From Mesorhizobium sp. WSM4311 (GTDB lineage Bacteria; Pseudomonadota; Alphaproteobacteria; Rhizobiales; Rhizobiaceae), in contig NZ_NSFV01000002.1 of assembly GCF_002295115.1 (NCBI RefSeq), positions 620,001 to 684,000 of the forward strand: a DNA stretch of 64,000 nt, in the 5' to 3' direction. Below, piece after piece: positions 44,634 through 53,173 of the stretch. Position numbers and translations under genes: made by a program. The first letter of the stretch is position 1; the number at the start of each line of letters is the position of its first letter. Under the pieces are notes generated by a model. That model had not been told where the DNA came from. It made no database searches and saw nothing but the letters and a program-made list of their open reading frames with translations.

Positions 44634-44677
44634 GCATGACCTCGAAAATCGACTTCGATTTTCGGAAAGGATCATGC
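44634..44677. repeat. Palindromic intergenic repeat, copy 6
   Basis: Outer GCATGA (44634-44639) / TCATGC (44672-44677) and a perfect 9-bp inner stem CGAAAATCG / CGATTTTCG with a 4-base loop (44643-44664). It lies between tetR and ivd, within the presumed operon. Confidence 0.72.
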
Positions 44678-44691
44678 GCAAAATTCAAGTG

Positions 44692-45333
44692 CTACAGCGT
44701 CCTTTGCACGTCCGAGGGACGTGCGGCGCTGTCGGTATCCATCCTCGCGCCAACCAGGCGCATTGTCATCGAAAGATATGTCGCCGTCACTTCAGTGACC
44801 GACAGCCGCTCGCCCGGGCGAAACCAGACGATGACGCCGGTCATCATCTGGATCAGCGCCATGGCCGTCAGACCGGTGTCCTCGATGCTGAAGTCGCCGG
44901 CCTCGGCGCCTTCGCGCAGGATGCTGCGCAGTTCCTTTTCGTAGGCTGTGCGCATGCGCAGGATCTGTGTCAGCCTGTCGGGCGACAGGCTGCGCAGTTC
45001 CATGTTCGACACATGCGTGGCATGCCGGCGCTCGATGTGGAAGGCGATGTGGTTGCGCACATAGGCCGCAAGCTGCTCCGCCGGATCTGCATCGGTTGGC
45101 CTCGCGTGTTCCCAGGCCTGGCGAAGCCCCTCCATGTGCTCGCGCATCAGCGTGAACAGCAGGTCTTCCTTGGTCGGGAAATAGCGGTAGAGCGCGGCCG
45201 CCTGCACGCCGACCTCGGCCGCCAGCCGCCGCATCGACATCGCCTCGTAGCCATGGCGTGCGATCAGGTTGACCGCCGCTTCGCGGACTGCCGCCTCGGT
45301 TCGCTCGCCGTCGGATCCCGTGGTGCGCGCCAT
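44692..45333 (-). CDS. TetR-family regulator, probable regulator of leucine catabolism
   Basis: The 213-residue protein has an N-terminal TetR helix-turn-helix (AAVNLIARHGYEAMSMRRLA, AAALYRYFPTKEDLLFTLMR) and a helical ligand-binding domain that includes HATHVSNMELRSLSPD. It is the first gene of the minus-strand run tetR, ivd, mccB, macrodomain, exported protein, mccA. A perfect GAACGTTC palindrome lies about 30 bases upstream, so it probably represses its own transcript and with it the catabolic genes. An acyl-CoA intermediate is the likely inducer by analogy with related regulators. Confidence 0.88.
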   Translation of the reverse strand: MARTTGSDGERTEAAVREAAVNLIARHGYEAMSMRRLAAEVGVQAAALYRYFPTKEDLLFTLMREHMEGLRQAWEHARPTDADPAEQLAAYVRNHIAFHIERRHATHVSNMELRSLSPDRLTQILRMRTAYEKELRSILREGAEAGDFSIEDTGLTAMALIQMMTGVIVWFRPGERLSVTEVTATYLSMTMRLVGARMDTDSAARPSDVQRTL

Positions 45334-45361
45334 GTTCGCCTCGTCAAGCCGACAATAATAA

Positions 45362-45375
45362 AACGAACGTTCAAT
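45362..45375. promoter_or_regulatory. Probable TetR operator
   Basis: GAACGTTC (45365-45372) is an exact palindrome in an AT-rich stretch (AAACGAACGTTCAATTAATT) 32 bases upstream of the TetR start. Related TetR regulators of fatty and branched acyl catabolism bind sites with an ACG/CGT core of this kind. The copy is absent from the tetR-ivd gap. Confidence 0.55.
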
Positions 45376-45416
45376 TAATTCAAGAGTGTCGGGCTAGTCA
45401 AGTAATGCGCATGCGC

Positions 45417-45701
45417 CTATGCGACGATTTTGAAATCTCCAGGCGCGGTCCAGGTCTCGATCTCCTCGACATCGACCCGCGAGACTGAAGCGCCCACCGG
45501 GCCCTGCCAAAGCCGTTCGATCATGGACGAAACCGCCGTTTCGGCGCCGGCGAGCCATGCCGTTACCGTGCCGTCTCTTTCGTTGCGCACCCAGCCCACC
45601 AGCCCAAGCCCTGCCGCTTCGCCTCTCGCCCAGATCCTGTAGCCGACGCCTTGCACCCTGCCGTGTACGCGGGCCTGCACGGCCCTTTTCCGATCGTTCA
45701 T
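45417..45701 (-). CDS. acyP: Acylphosphatase
   Basis: This 94-residue enzyme has the acylphosphatase signature: catalytic Arg in VHGRVQGVGYR and Asn in GWVRNERDGTV. It hydrolyses carboxyl-phosphate bonds such as acetyl phosphate or carbamoyl phosphate. ATG 45701 gives the usual length; the frame continues upstream to 45833 through non-family sequence. It is divergent from the MarR gene; a dyad lies between them. Confidence 0.92.
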   Translation of the reverse strand: MNDRKRAVQARVHGRVQGVGYRIWARGEAAGLGLVGWVRNERDGTVTAWLAGAETAVSSMIERLWQGPVGASVSRVDVEEIETWTAPGDFKIVA

Positions 45702-45815
45702 CGTGCGCTCCCTTGCATAGAGTCTGGCGCAGGATCGAGCGAAGGCAACTGGCTTGAGGGGGACTATCGAACAGAAGCCGAGGCTTGCTCGCAAGATGGA
45801 TGACTTGATCCAATA

Positions 45816-45838
45816 AAAAGTTGACTTGATCAACTTTT
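45816..45838. promoter_or_regulatory. Probable MarR operator
   Basis: AAAAGTTGA (45816-45824) and TCAACTTTT (45830-45838) are a perfect 9-bp pair around CTTGA, in the divergent region of acyP and the MarR gene. The size and AT-rich arms fit a MarR dimer site. A partial second half-site, ACTTGATCC, lies just to the left. Confidence 0.55.
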
Positions 45839-45882
45839 ACGCAATGATCCATCGATGTGGAATCTCAGGGAGGGCGCATGAC

Positions 45883-46404
45883 ATGCCAGCCGATCGGAGT
45901 GCCTTGGTCCGCGATCTCAGATGCTTCAACCGGTTCTATACCGGCCTGGTCGGGCTGCTCGACGAAACCTTGACGCACAGCGCCTTTACGCTGACCGAGG
46001 CGCGGGTGCTGTTCGAACTGGGCCGTCGACCTGGCCGTATTGCTGCCGCCCCTGGCGGCAAGGCAGGCTTTCTGGCACGGGCGTTTCAAACCGATTTCGG
46101 GCCAGCAGCGTCCGGCATTGCCAGGGAACTCCAACTGGATCCGGCCTATGTCACGAGAATCCTTAGAAAACTCTTTGCCGCGGGCTTCACCGAAATGCGC
46201 ACCGGCCCTGGGGCTCTGCGCGGTCGCGTCCTCTCGCTCACCGTTCGCGGCCAGGCCGCGCTTGCCACACTCCAGGCAGCCGCGGATCGCGATCTCACCC
46301 GCCTGACCGTGGACCTGGGCGACGAGGAAGCGGCCGAGTTGTCGGATATATTGGCACGCGTCAGGCATCTGCTAAGCGCAGCGCCAGCATCCGAACGCAG
46401 CTGA
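45883..46404 (+). CDS. MarR-family winged-helix regulator with an insertion
   Basis: The 173-residue protein has the MarR layout: an N-terminal helix pair (RDLRCFNRFYTGLVGLLDET), then FTLTEARVLFELGRRPG, recognition helix region SGIARELQLDPAYVTRILRK and wing (GALRGRVLSLTVRGQ). Between FELGRRPG and ASGIAREL lie about 22 extra residues (RIAAAPGGKAGFLARAFQTD and onward) not found in ordinary MarR proteins. Start 45883 (MPADRSALVRD) fits the family; 45826 is open. It is probably self-regulated through the dyad at 45816-45838. Confidence 0.82.
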   Translation: MPADRSALVRDLRCFNRFYTGLVGLLDETLTHSAFTLTEARVLFELGRRPGRIAAAPGGKAGFLARAFQTDFGPAASGIARELQLDPAYVTRILRKLFAAGFTEMRTGPGALRGRVLSLTVRGQAALATLQAAADRDLTRLTVDLGDEEAAELSDILARVRHLLSAAPASERS

Positions 46405-46409
46405 ATTGC

Positions 46410-47522
46410 CTAGTTCCCCCGCGCCGCCGCCAGCGCGCCCGGCAATTCCTCGGCAAAGATATCCAGTTCGTGGTCGAGGCCGACGCTGACGCGAATGCAG
46501 CGGTCGAGTCCTGGCGCCATCGGCTTGCGGATGAACACATCACGTGACAGCAGACCTTGCAGCACTTTCAGCGCGAAGGGGCCGTCATGGCCGCAGTCGA
46601 TGGTGACGAAATTGGTCGCCGAGGCCAGCGGCTTCAACCCGTTCTGCTCGGCGATATCAGCGATGCGCCGGCGCCCGGCAGACACCCGCGCCACCACCGT
46701 CTCGAGATAGGGCTGGTCGGCGAGTGCCTCGACGCCGGCGATCTGCGCCATGCGGCTGACGCCGTAATGGTTGCGGATCTTCTCGAAGTCGCGGATCACC
46801 TGCGCCTCCGCAATCGCATAGCCGCAGCGTATCCCGGCAAGCCCATAAGCCTTTGAAAAGGTTCGCATGCGGATGACATTTGGTCGCGAGATATCGATCG
46901 GCGGCAGGGCCGAGGCCGGCCCCAATTCGCCATAGGCCTCGTCGAGCACCAGCATGGTGGTCTCAGGCAATGCCTCGATGAAGCGGATCACCTCGTCCGC
47001 TTCCCACCAACTGCCCATCGGATTGTCCGGGTTGGACAGATAGACCAGCGGGGCCTTCTCCTTGACGACCGCCTTAAGCAAACCATCCAGGCTTTCGCGG
47101 TCGTTCTCGTAAGGGACTGTCACCAGCCGCCCGCCGACGCCGGCAATATGGAAGTTGAAGGTTGGATAAGCGCCGAGCGAGGTGACCACGGCATCGCCAG
47201 CCGCCACATACATGCGCGCCACCAGGCTGAGCAGCCCGTCGATGCCTTCGCCGACAACGACGTTCTCGATCGCCACGTCATGATGCGCGGCAGCCGCGAC
47301 CTTCAGCTCGTAATTGTCGGGATCGCAATACATCCACTGATCGCGCGCCACGCGCTCCATGCGGGCGATGACGCGTGGCGATGGGCCAAAACTGCTCTCA
47401 TTGGCGCCGATGCGGGCACGAAAAGCCCGCCCGCGTTCACGCTCCTGCGCTTCCGGGCCGACAAAAGGCACGGTCGAGGGAAGTGCTGCGATAAGCGGCG
47501 AAAGGGCAGGGCGCAGACGCAT
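46410..47522 (-). CDS. HisC-like PLP-dependent aminotransferase
   Basis: The 370-residue class I/II aminotransferase has the PLP Lys in RTFSKAYGLAGIRCGY, the Asp/Tyr pair in LVLDEAYGEL, and the YLSNPDNPMGSWW motif. It resembles histidinol-phosphate aminotransferases (imidazole acetol phosphate or aromatic amino acid substrates). No other histidine genes are near. The start at 47522 begins MRLRPALSPLI; the open frame up to 47873 crosses pseudogene sequence. It is convergent with the MarR gene. Confidence 0.87.
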   Translation of the reverse strand: MRLRPALSPLIAALPSTVPFVGPEAQERERGRAFRARIGANESSFGPSPRVIARMERVARDQWMYCDPDNYELKVAAAAHHDVAIENVVVGEGIDGLLSLVARMYVAAGDAVVTSLGAYPTFNFHIAGVGGRLVTVPYENDRESLDGLLKAVVKEKAPLVYLSNPDNPMGSWWEADEVIRFIEALPETTMLVLDEAYGELGPASALPPIDISRPNVIRMRTFSKAYGLAGIRCGYAIAEAQVIRDFEKIRNHYGVSRMAQIAGVEALADQPYLETVVARVSAGRRRIADIAEQNGLKPLASATNFVTIDCGHDGPFALKVLQGLLSRDVFIRKPMAPGLDRCIRVSVGLDHELDIFAEELPGALAAARGN

Positions 47523-47641
47523 GGGGGAAGCTCGCTTGGAAAGGGCCTCCTTGCTAGCGTGACCAGCCTGGCCGTGCAAGCACCCTGCGATCTGCAGCCG
47601 TAACGCCGGATTCCGTCGCCTCTTTTTGCTAGCGAAGGACC

Positions 47642-48190
47642 ATGAACAATCGTCTGCCGCCCGCCTGGTCGAAGCATCAGAAAATTTCGTCCGGACCGAA
47701 ATCACCCATCCGAAAGCAAGCCCACTACCCGTGCACAGGCTGATGATGCATTGCTCAGGCAGGCTGTCGAATTGCATCGGGCAAATCGGTTGCTGGATGC
47801 GGAGGCACTTTGTCAGCGCGTATTGGCTCATAAACTGGACATCCTTTGCGCTCGGCCTAGACCAAATGGCCATTCGGTTTGTTGAGCGAGTGGTAAAAGA
47901 GGTCCCTCAAAATCTGCACTACCATTTGACACTGGGTGAGACCTATTTGAAGGTCGGCGAGCATGTGCATGCGATGAGGCATTTGAACGTGCTTGCGAGC
48001 TGAATGCCGACTGGGTTGAGGCGCTTTGCGCGCTGGTCGCGCCTACGCCGAATTCGGCAAGGCCGACATCGTGGCGCCGCCTTATGAGAAAGCGCTCAAG
48101 ATCGACGGCGGCCGTCCCGCTATCCGGATGGGGCTGGCCAATGCGCTTGTGAGTCTCGGCCGGATGGTTGAGGCGACATGGCCTGATTGA
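47642..48190 (+). pseudogene. Frameshifted TPR-protein pseudogene
   Basis: TPR-like sequence is recognisable but spread over all three frames. Frame 0 has DDALLRQAVELHRANRLLDA with EALCQRVLAHKLD (from 47742); another frame has RFVERVVKEVPQNLHYHLTL, GETYLKVGEHVHAMRH (to 47990); a third has FERACELNADWVEAL, then AYAEFGKADIVAPPYEKALK and LANALVSLGRMVEA ending at 48190. At least three frame changes are needed to join them. GAAGG precedes ATG 47642, which may be the original start. It lies next to tRNA-Ser. Confidence 0.7.
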
Positions 48191-48218
48191 TGTGATTCGA
48201 AGTCTGCAGGGCATAGGG

Positions 48219-48309
48219 TGGCGGAGAGGATGGGATTCGAACCCACGAGAAGCTTTTGACCTCTACTCCCTTAGCAGGGGAGCGCCTTCGACCACTCGGC
48301 CACCTCTCC
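48219..48309 (-). tRNA. tRNA-Ser(GCT)
   Basis: Reading the minus strand from 48309, an acceptor stem GGAGAGG pairs with CCTCTCC before the 3' end; the anticodon stem-loop is CTCCC-CTGCTAA-GGGAG with anticodon GCT; a long variable arm of serine type follows, then the T loop GGTTCGAATCC. The 3' CCA is encoded (48219-48221). Length is 91 bases. This tRNA reads AGC and AGU. Confidence 0.95.
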
Positions 48310-48640
48310 GTTGCGCCGCTGGATAAAGAAAAGCGCCGGCACAATCAACAAGCCCCGGCCATTATCTCGGAAAAAGAAGTCATTCTGTCGAAAAATAATC
48401 GCATGCCGCGCCGTGGCTTTCCCAGCGGCGGCGGTTCTGCGGCGAATCCCTGGCACGTGATTCGTCGCCTCGCCTTGATTCCGTCAGCCGGTTGCCGGAT
48501 GTGCCCGTGAATATGGGGGTTAGGGCGGCCCTGATGGTTAACGAGTGCTTTCTGAGTTGGGCCAAGTCGCGTCATTTGTGCAACAACGCTGGGGGATAGC
48601 AGCCGAACAGCCCTTTCGTCCGTAGGCCAGGCTGTTCGCC
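48310..48640. other. 331-base region without a recognised gene
   Basis: The stretch between the tRNA and the integrase remnant has several short frames without family features. I see no promoter or terminator I can support. It is part of the decayed patch around the tRNA. Confidence 0.4.
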
Positions 48641-48871
48641 GCCATCAGGAGCCGCAGCGAGGATGCCTACAGGCTTTCAGTCTTCCTGGTCGACAGCGGC
48701 TGCCGTCTCGGCGGGGCGCTCGGACTGATCTTGAACGACATCCAGGAACATCGCGTTTCCTTCTGGATCACCAAATCCGGCCTCAGCCGCGCCATTCCGA
48801 TGACCGAACGGGGTCAGGCCGGCGCGGCGAAGCCAGCGAAAGCGTCAGGGAAAAGCTCAAAGGCCAAATAG
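48641..48871 (+). pseudogene. Tyrosine recombinase (phage integrase) remnant
   Basis: A 76-codon frame reads FLVDSGCRLGGALGLILNDI then RVSFWITKSGLSRAIPMT, which is the segment around the first catalytic Arg (xGCRxGE) and the catalytic Lys strand (TKSGxxR) of tyrosine recombinases. The following HxxR and Tyr nucleophile are missing: the frame turns into a Lys/Ala-rich tail and stops at 48871. The Glu after CRLG is Gly. No start codon belongs to it. It is 330 bases from tRNA-Ser and looks like the debris of an integrated element. Confidence 0.7.
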
Positions 48872-48929
48872 TTCCAAAGGCCTGTATATACTGTCATGGT
48901 GACCTCAGGACCAGATCTGGTCTTAGGGT

Positions 48930-49829
48930 TTACTTTGTTTGGTGTCTGCGCTCAGCCCGATCGAGGAAGGTCGCTATATCGCCGGGCAAGCTGCCAGTTT
49001 CGAGGAAAGGGGCGTGGCCCTGGCCCTCGACCGCGATCGCTTCGATCATCGGATGGCGCTGGCGCATCTGCTCCAGAGTTTCAGGCGACAACAGCCTGGA
49101 ATTGGCGCCACGGATAGCGAGCAGGGGAATGGCTACCAACGCCTCGAACTGCGGCCACAGCGCCGGCAATGGCTGTGACAGGTCAAGATTGGCGACCATA
49201 TCGACCAGTTTCGGATCAAAATCCGGCAACAGCCCTTGATCCGTCTCACGGTAGAGCGCTCCCACCATCCGCGTCCAGTCGGCGTCGGTGAGCTTGGAAA
49301 AATCCTTGCCGTGAACGCTGCGCTGGGCATCCATCGCCTCGGTGAAGGTTTTCGGCTTCGACGTGCGTTCGAGATAGGACTGGATGTGGGCGAGGCCGGC
49401 CGGCTCGATCACCGGCCCGATGTCGTTGAAAACAATGGCTTTCAGCACGGCCGGGCGCAGCGCGCCAAGCACATGGATGATCAGCCCGCCGCGTGAGGTG
49501 CCGATGAAGGCCGCCCCCTCAATGCCAAGCGCGGCCAGCCCGGCAAGGATGTCGCTGGCCTCGACGCCGACATTGTAGTGGCTGACATCGGGATCGTAGG
49601 CCGACTGTCCGCGTCCGCGATAGTCGAAGGCAACCACTTGGCGCGGTACCGGCGATCGCGTCGAAAGATAAAGTGCCAGCTCATGAAAATCCCGCGCGTT
49701 GCGGGTCAGGCCGGGCAGGCAGATGACCGGCCAATGTCCGGGCTTCGCTTCGCCATAGAGGCGGGCATGAAGTCTCAGCCCGTCTGGCGCTACGTAGAAG
49801 AAGTCGGGAAAACCTCCGGTGCTCGACAT
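48930..49829 (-). CDS. Alpha/beta hydrolase
   Basis: The 299-residue enzyme has the oxyanion-region CLPGLTRNARDF, nucleophile Ser in FIGTSRGGLI and catalytic His in EGQGHAPFL, with an Asp in the region between. This is the layout of epoxide hydrolase or lactonase-like proteins; the substrate is unknown. It lies 105 bases downstream of a start-side neighbour, slt, which is also on the minus strand. Confidence 0.88.
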   Translation of the reverse strand: MSSTGGFPDFFYVAPDGLRLHARLYGEAKPGHWPVICLPGLTRNARDFHELALYLSTRSPVPRQVVAFDYRGRGQSAYDPDVSHYNVGVEASDILAGLAALGIEGAAFIGTSRGGLIIHVLGALRPAVLKAIVFNDIGPVIEPAGLAHIQSYLERTSKPKTFTEAMDAQRSVHGKDFSKLTDADWTRMVGALYRETDQGLLPDFDPKLVDMVANLDLSQPLPALWPQFEALVAIPLLAIRGANSRLLSPETLEQMRQRHPMIEAIAVEGQGHAPFLETGSLPGDIATFLDRAERRHQTK

Positions 49830-49934
49830 CTGAAAGGACTCCCTGTCTGGATCGTCTGCGACTGCTACAGACGAGGGCAGGGATGGTCAAATAGAAGGAG
49901 CGACGCTCGGTCGCCTCTCAAGCCGTCAGCGTCC

Positions 49935-51965
49935 TCAGTTGCGCCCGTTCACGAGGTCGCCGACAATGTCGTATTTGCCGGAAATACGCATCTTGTAGAC
50001 CTCGTAATTCTCCATCACGCGCTGCACGTAACTTCTTGTTTCCGTGTAGGGAATCCGCTCGATCCAGTCCACCACCGCATCGATGTCCTTGCCGCGCGGG
50101 TCGCCGTATTTCGCCACCCACTGGCTGGCCCGGTTGGGGCCGGCATTGTAGCCGGCGAAGGTCAGCACGTAGGAGCCGTTGAAGCGATCGAGCTGCTCGC
50201 CGAGGAAGGCCGAGCCGAGTGTGGCGTTGTAGCCGGCGTCGGTGGTCAGCCGTGCCTGCGAAAACTGCAACCCGGCCTTCTTCGCCAGTTGCTTGGCGGT
50301 TCCCGGCATCAGCTGCAGCAGCCCGCGCGCGCCGGCGCTGGATACGGCACCGATGTTGAATTCGCTCTCCTGGCGGGCAATCGCATAGGCAAGCGCCTTG
50401 CCCGAGCCGGAAATATTGGCCGAATCAGGAATGACGCCGAGCGGATGCGACAGCGCGCCGACATCGATGCTGCGCGCGCCGGCGATCTTGCCGACCTTCA
50501 GCGCCATGAAATGGTTGCCCTGCTTCTCGGCAAGGACAGCAAGCAGCGCCAGTTCGCCTGGGCTGGTCAACTGGCCGGCGAGGTCGCGATAGAGCGTTTC
50601 GGCATAGCGATCATAGCCTGCCTCCTGCAGCCGCTTGATCGCGCTGACCGCCTCGCGGCCGGCAAAATTCTGCCGGTCGGCGGCACTGGGCATGGGATAG
50701 ACGATGTTGAGCGCCTGCCGGCCGACACGTTCGGCGGCAAGCTGCCCGTAAAAGGTCGTCCCATAATTGGCGGCGCGCCCAAAATAGTCCTTGGCGCTGC
50801 CGGGACCGCCGACTTCCGCGGCACGGCCGAGCCAGTAATAGGCGCGCGACAGGGTCATCGGCCCTTGGGCAAGGTCGGCGATGCGCGAAAAATGCGTCGC
50901 GGCAAGCTTGGGGTCGTTGAGGCCACGCAGCGCATACCAGCCGGCATGGAACTCGGCCTCGGCCGCATTGGCTGCACTTTCGGCGGCATGCGTGGCGACA
51001 ATCGTGTACGCCGTCTTCATGTCGCCTTGGTCAACCAGTTCGCGCGACAGCACCCGGCGCTCGACCCACCAGGCGTCCGGGTCGACCAGAGCCTCGCGGT
51101 CCGTCGGCGCCTTCATCACCACGGCGGCGGCGCCAGCAAAATCCTCCTGCTTGCGCAGATACTCGGCCTGCGCGAAGAAATAGCCGGCAGAACGCTGGGA
51201 TGCCGGGACCGCCTTCAACAGCTTCAACGCATTCCTGTCGCCTCTGTCGGCCGCGGCCCAGGCCTCGGCAAACTGCTGGGCGCCGGCAAGACCGGCAATG
51301 CGCAGCGCGGAATTCACCCGGTCGGCATAAAACATACGGTCCATGCGAAAACGGTGGTCGGCGGCAGGGATAAGACCGCCGAATTCCTTGATCAGCGACG
51401 TCTCGTCCTTGGCTTCCAGGACCGTGGTGCGCCAAAACGGCGACAGCACCGAGCGTGCCGCCTTGAGATTGCCCGTCGCCACATAGGCGCGGGCGAGAAC
51501 CATGACGCCTTCGAATGTCTGCGGCTGGCTGCCATCGAACGCCGCAATGACGATGTCGGAAGCGGGGTTTTCTCGATAGAGCGCCCGCTCGCTGTTCTTG
51601 CGCAAGGCAATGGTGCCCGGCCAGTTGGGCAGCATCTTCGCGGCGGCGGCGATGTCGCCGCTCGGAACCTTGTCGCCGCCGTATAGTGCGATCGCCCAGG
51701 CCAGTATGTGCTGGTCGAGCGATTGAGCGGGAAGCGCATCGCGAACACCGCGAGCGCCGGGAATATCACCGGCCGCCAGCGCGTCCAGCCCGCTCTTCAG
51801 CAGCAAGACGCTGGGCGAGGGGCCCTGCTGCGCGCTGTCCTGCGGGCTCGGCATCGGGATCGCCGCGGTGGCCCGCGCATCCACGCTGCCGCTGATCGCC
51901 ACACCGGGCATCAGCGCGGCGATGGCGCCAAGCAGCGCGAAGAGGTGAGGCCGACGGGTCGGCAT
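49935..51965 (-). CDS. Soluble lytic murein transglycosylase (Slt70-like)
   Basis: This 676-residue periplasmic enzyme has a signal peptide, a long alpha-helical superhelix (about residues 50-520) and a C-terminal lysozyme-like SLT domain with catalytic Glu in AIARQESEFNIGAVSSAGAR and the GLLQLMPGTA and AGYNAG motifs. It cleaves peptidoglycan between MurNAc and GlcNAc. Start 51965 (MPTRRPHLFALL) begins the signal peptide; the extension to 52094 is unlikely. It diverges from dapA over about 300 bases. Confidence 0.93.
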   Translation of the reverse strand: MPTRRPHLFALLGAIAALMPGVAISGSVDARATAAIPMPSPQDSAQQGPSPSVLLLKSGLDALAAGDIPGARGVRDALPAQSLDQHILAWAIALYGGDKVPSGDIAAAAKMLPNWPGTIALRKNSERALYRENPASDIVIAAFDGSQPQTFEGVMVLARAYVATGNLKAARSVLSPFWRTTVLEAKDETSLIKEFGGLIPAADHRFRMDRMFYADRVNSALRIAGLAGAQQFAEAWAAADRGDRNALKLLKAVPASQRSAGYFFAQAEYLRKQEDFAGAAAVVMKAPTDREALVDPDAWWVERRVLSRELVDQGDMKTAYTIVATHAAESAANAAEAEFHAGWYALRGLNDPKLAATHFSRIADLAQGPMTLSRAYYWLGRAAEVGGPGSAKDYFGRAANYGTTFYGQLAAERVGRQALNIVYPMPSAADRQNFAGREAVSAIKRLQEAGYDRYAETLYRDLAGQLTSPGELALLAVLAEKQGNHFMALKVGKIAGARSIDVGALSHPLGVIPDSANISGSGKALAYAIARQESEFNIGAVSSAGARGLLQLMPGTAKQLAKKAGLQFSQARLTTDAGYNATLGSAFLGEQLDRFNGSYVLTFAGYNAGPNRASQWVAKYGDPRGKDIDAVVDWIERIPYTETRSYVQRVMENYEVYKMRISGKYDIVGDLVNGRN

Positions 51966-52187
51966 GGTCTCGTGTCTTCCTTGGTTCAGCATTCTACCAG
52001 CAGGCGAAGATACCTCGAAGCCTAGACTTAGGTCGTGAAGGGCTCGTAAACAAAGAGTTATCAAGGCTGTTCGAATTGCGCTTGCTGGCACCATGGCAAT
52101 GCTTGCCGCGCAACCATGTCGAGACTATGGTGCGCCGCTTCGCTTTCGGTTAGAAGGCGCGCACGACAAACTGATCGACAAACACCG

Positions 52188-52236
52188 ATGCATGTCGCCC
52201 AAAAGTGGATACCGGTTTTGGGACAGCGACATGCAT
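52188..52236. repeat. Dispersed palindromic intergenic repeat, copy 7
   Basis: Perfect 10-bp ends ATGCATGTCG / CGACATGCAT (52188-52197, 52227-52236) enclose CCCAAAAGTGG and CCGGTTTTGGG. It ends 30 bases before dapA and would be in its 5' leader. It closely matches copies 1 and 8. Confidence 0.8.
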
Positions 52237-52266
52237 AAACAAACAAGTCCCAAGGAGTTGGACGAC

Positions 52267-53148
52267 ATGCTGAGAGGCTCGCTTACTGCGCTCGTGACAC
52301 CGTTCGAAAAGAGCGGACGTTTCGACGAGAAAGCCTTTCGCGCCTTTGTCGAATGGCAGCTCGCGGAAGGCACGACGGGTCTGGTTCCCGTTGGCACCAC
52401 TGGCGAGTCGCCGACACTGTCGCACGATGAGCATCGCAATGTCGTCAAGGTCTGCATCGAGGTGGCCAAGGGCCGTGCTCCGGTCGTCGCCGGCGCCGGT
52501 TCCAACAACACGGCGGAAGCCGTCGGCCTCGTGCAGTATGCCGAAAAGGTTGGCGCCGATGCCGCCCTGGTCGTCACGCCCTATTACAACAAGCCGACGC
52601 AGCGCGGCCTCTACGAGCATTTCGCCGCCGTCGCCAGGGCGACCAAGCTGCCGATCATCATCTACAACATCCCGCCGCGTTCGGTGATTGACATGATGCC
52701 GGAGACGATGGGGCGGCTGGCTCACGACTTCAAGAACATCGTCGGCGTCAAGGACGCGACCGGCAAGGTCGAGCGTGTGTCCGAGCAGCGCATGACCTGC
52801 GGCAAGGATTTCATCCAGCTTTCTGGCGAGGACGCCTCGGCGCTCGGCTTCAACGCCCATGGCGGTGTCGGCTGCATTTCGGTGACTTCGAACGTCGCGC
52901 CGCGGCTGTGCGCCGAATTCCAGGAGGCGACGCTTTCCGGCGACAGCGCCAAGGCGCTGGAATTGCAGGATCGTCTCTTGCCCCTGCACAAGGCGATCTT
53001 CCTGGAGCCCGGCGTGTCCGGCGCCAAATACGCGCTGTCGAAGCTGGGCAAGGTCGAGAATGTGCTGCGGTCGCCGCTGGTCACGGTCGAGGAATCGACC
53101 GCGGCGAAGATCGATGCGGCCATGAAGCACGCCGGCTTGATTAATTGA
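52267..53148 (+). CDS. dapA: 4-hydroxy-tetrahydrodipicolinate synthase
   Basis: This 293-residue enzyme has the family start [13 protein letters not shown], the [14 protein letters not shown] substrate loop, catalytic Tyr in [15 protein letters not shown], Schiff-base Lys in IVGVKDATG, and [11 protein letters not shown]. It condenses pyruvate with aspartate semialdehyde in lysine and peptidoglycan precursor synthesis. AAGGAG lies about ten bases before ATG 52267; the frame stays open to 52093 only by reading the repeat. The smpB gene follows after 25 bases. Confidence 0.96.
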   Translation: MLRGSLTALVTPFEKSGRFDEKAFRAFVEWQLAEGTTGLVPVGTTGESPTLSHDEHRNVVKVCIEVAKGRAPVVAGAGSNNTAEAVGLVQYAEKVGADAALVVTPYYNKPTQRGLYEHFAAVARATKLPIIIYNIPPRSVIDMMPETMGRLAHDFKNIVGVKDATGKVERVSEQRMTCGKDFIQLSGEDASALGFNAHGGVGCISVTSNVAPRLCAEFQEATLSGDSAKALELQDRLLPLHKAIFLEPGVSGAKYALSKLGKVENVLRSPLVTVEESTAAKIDAAMKHAGLIN

Positions 53149-53173
53149 GGATGAGGCGCCACCTCTCCACATC

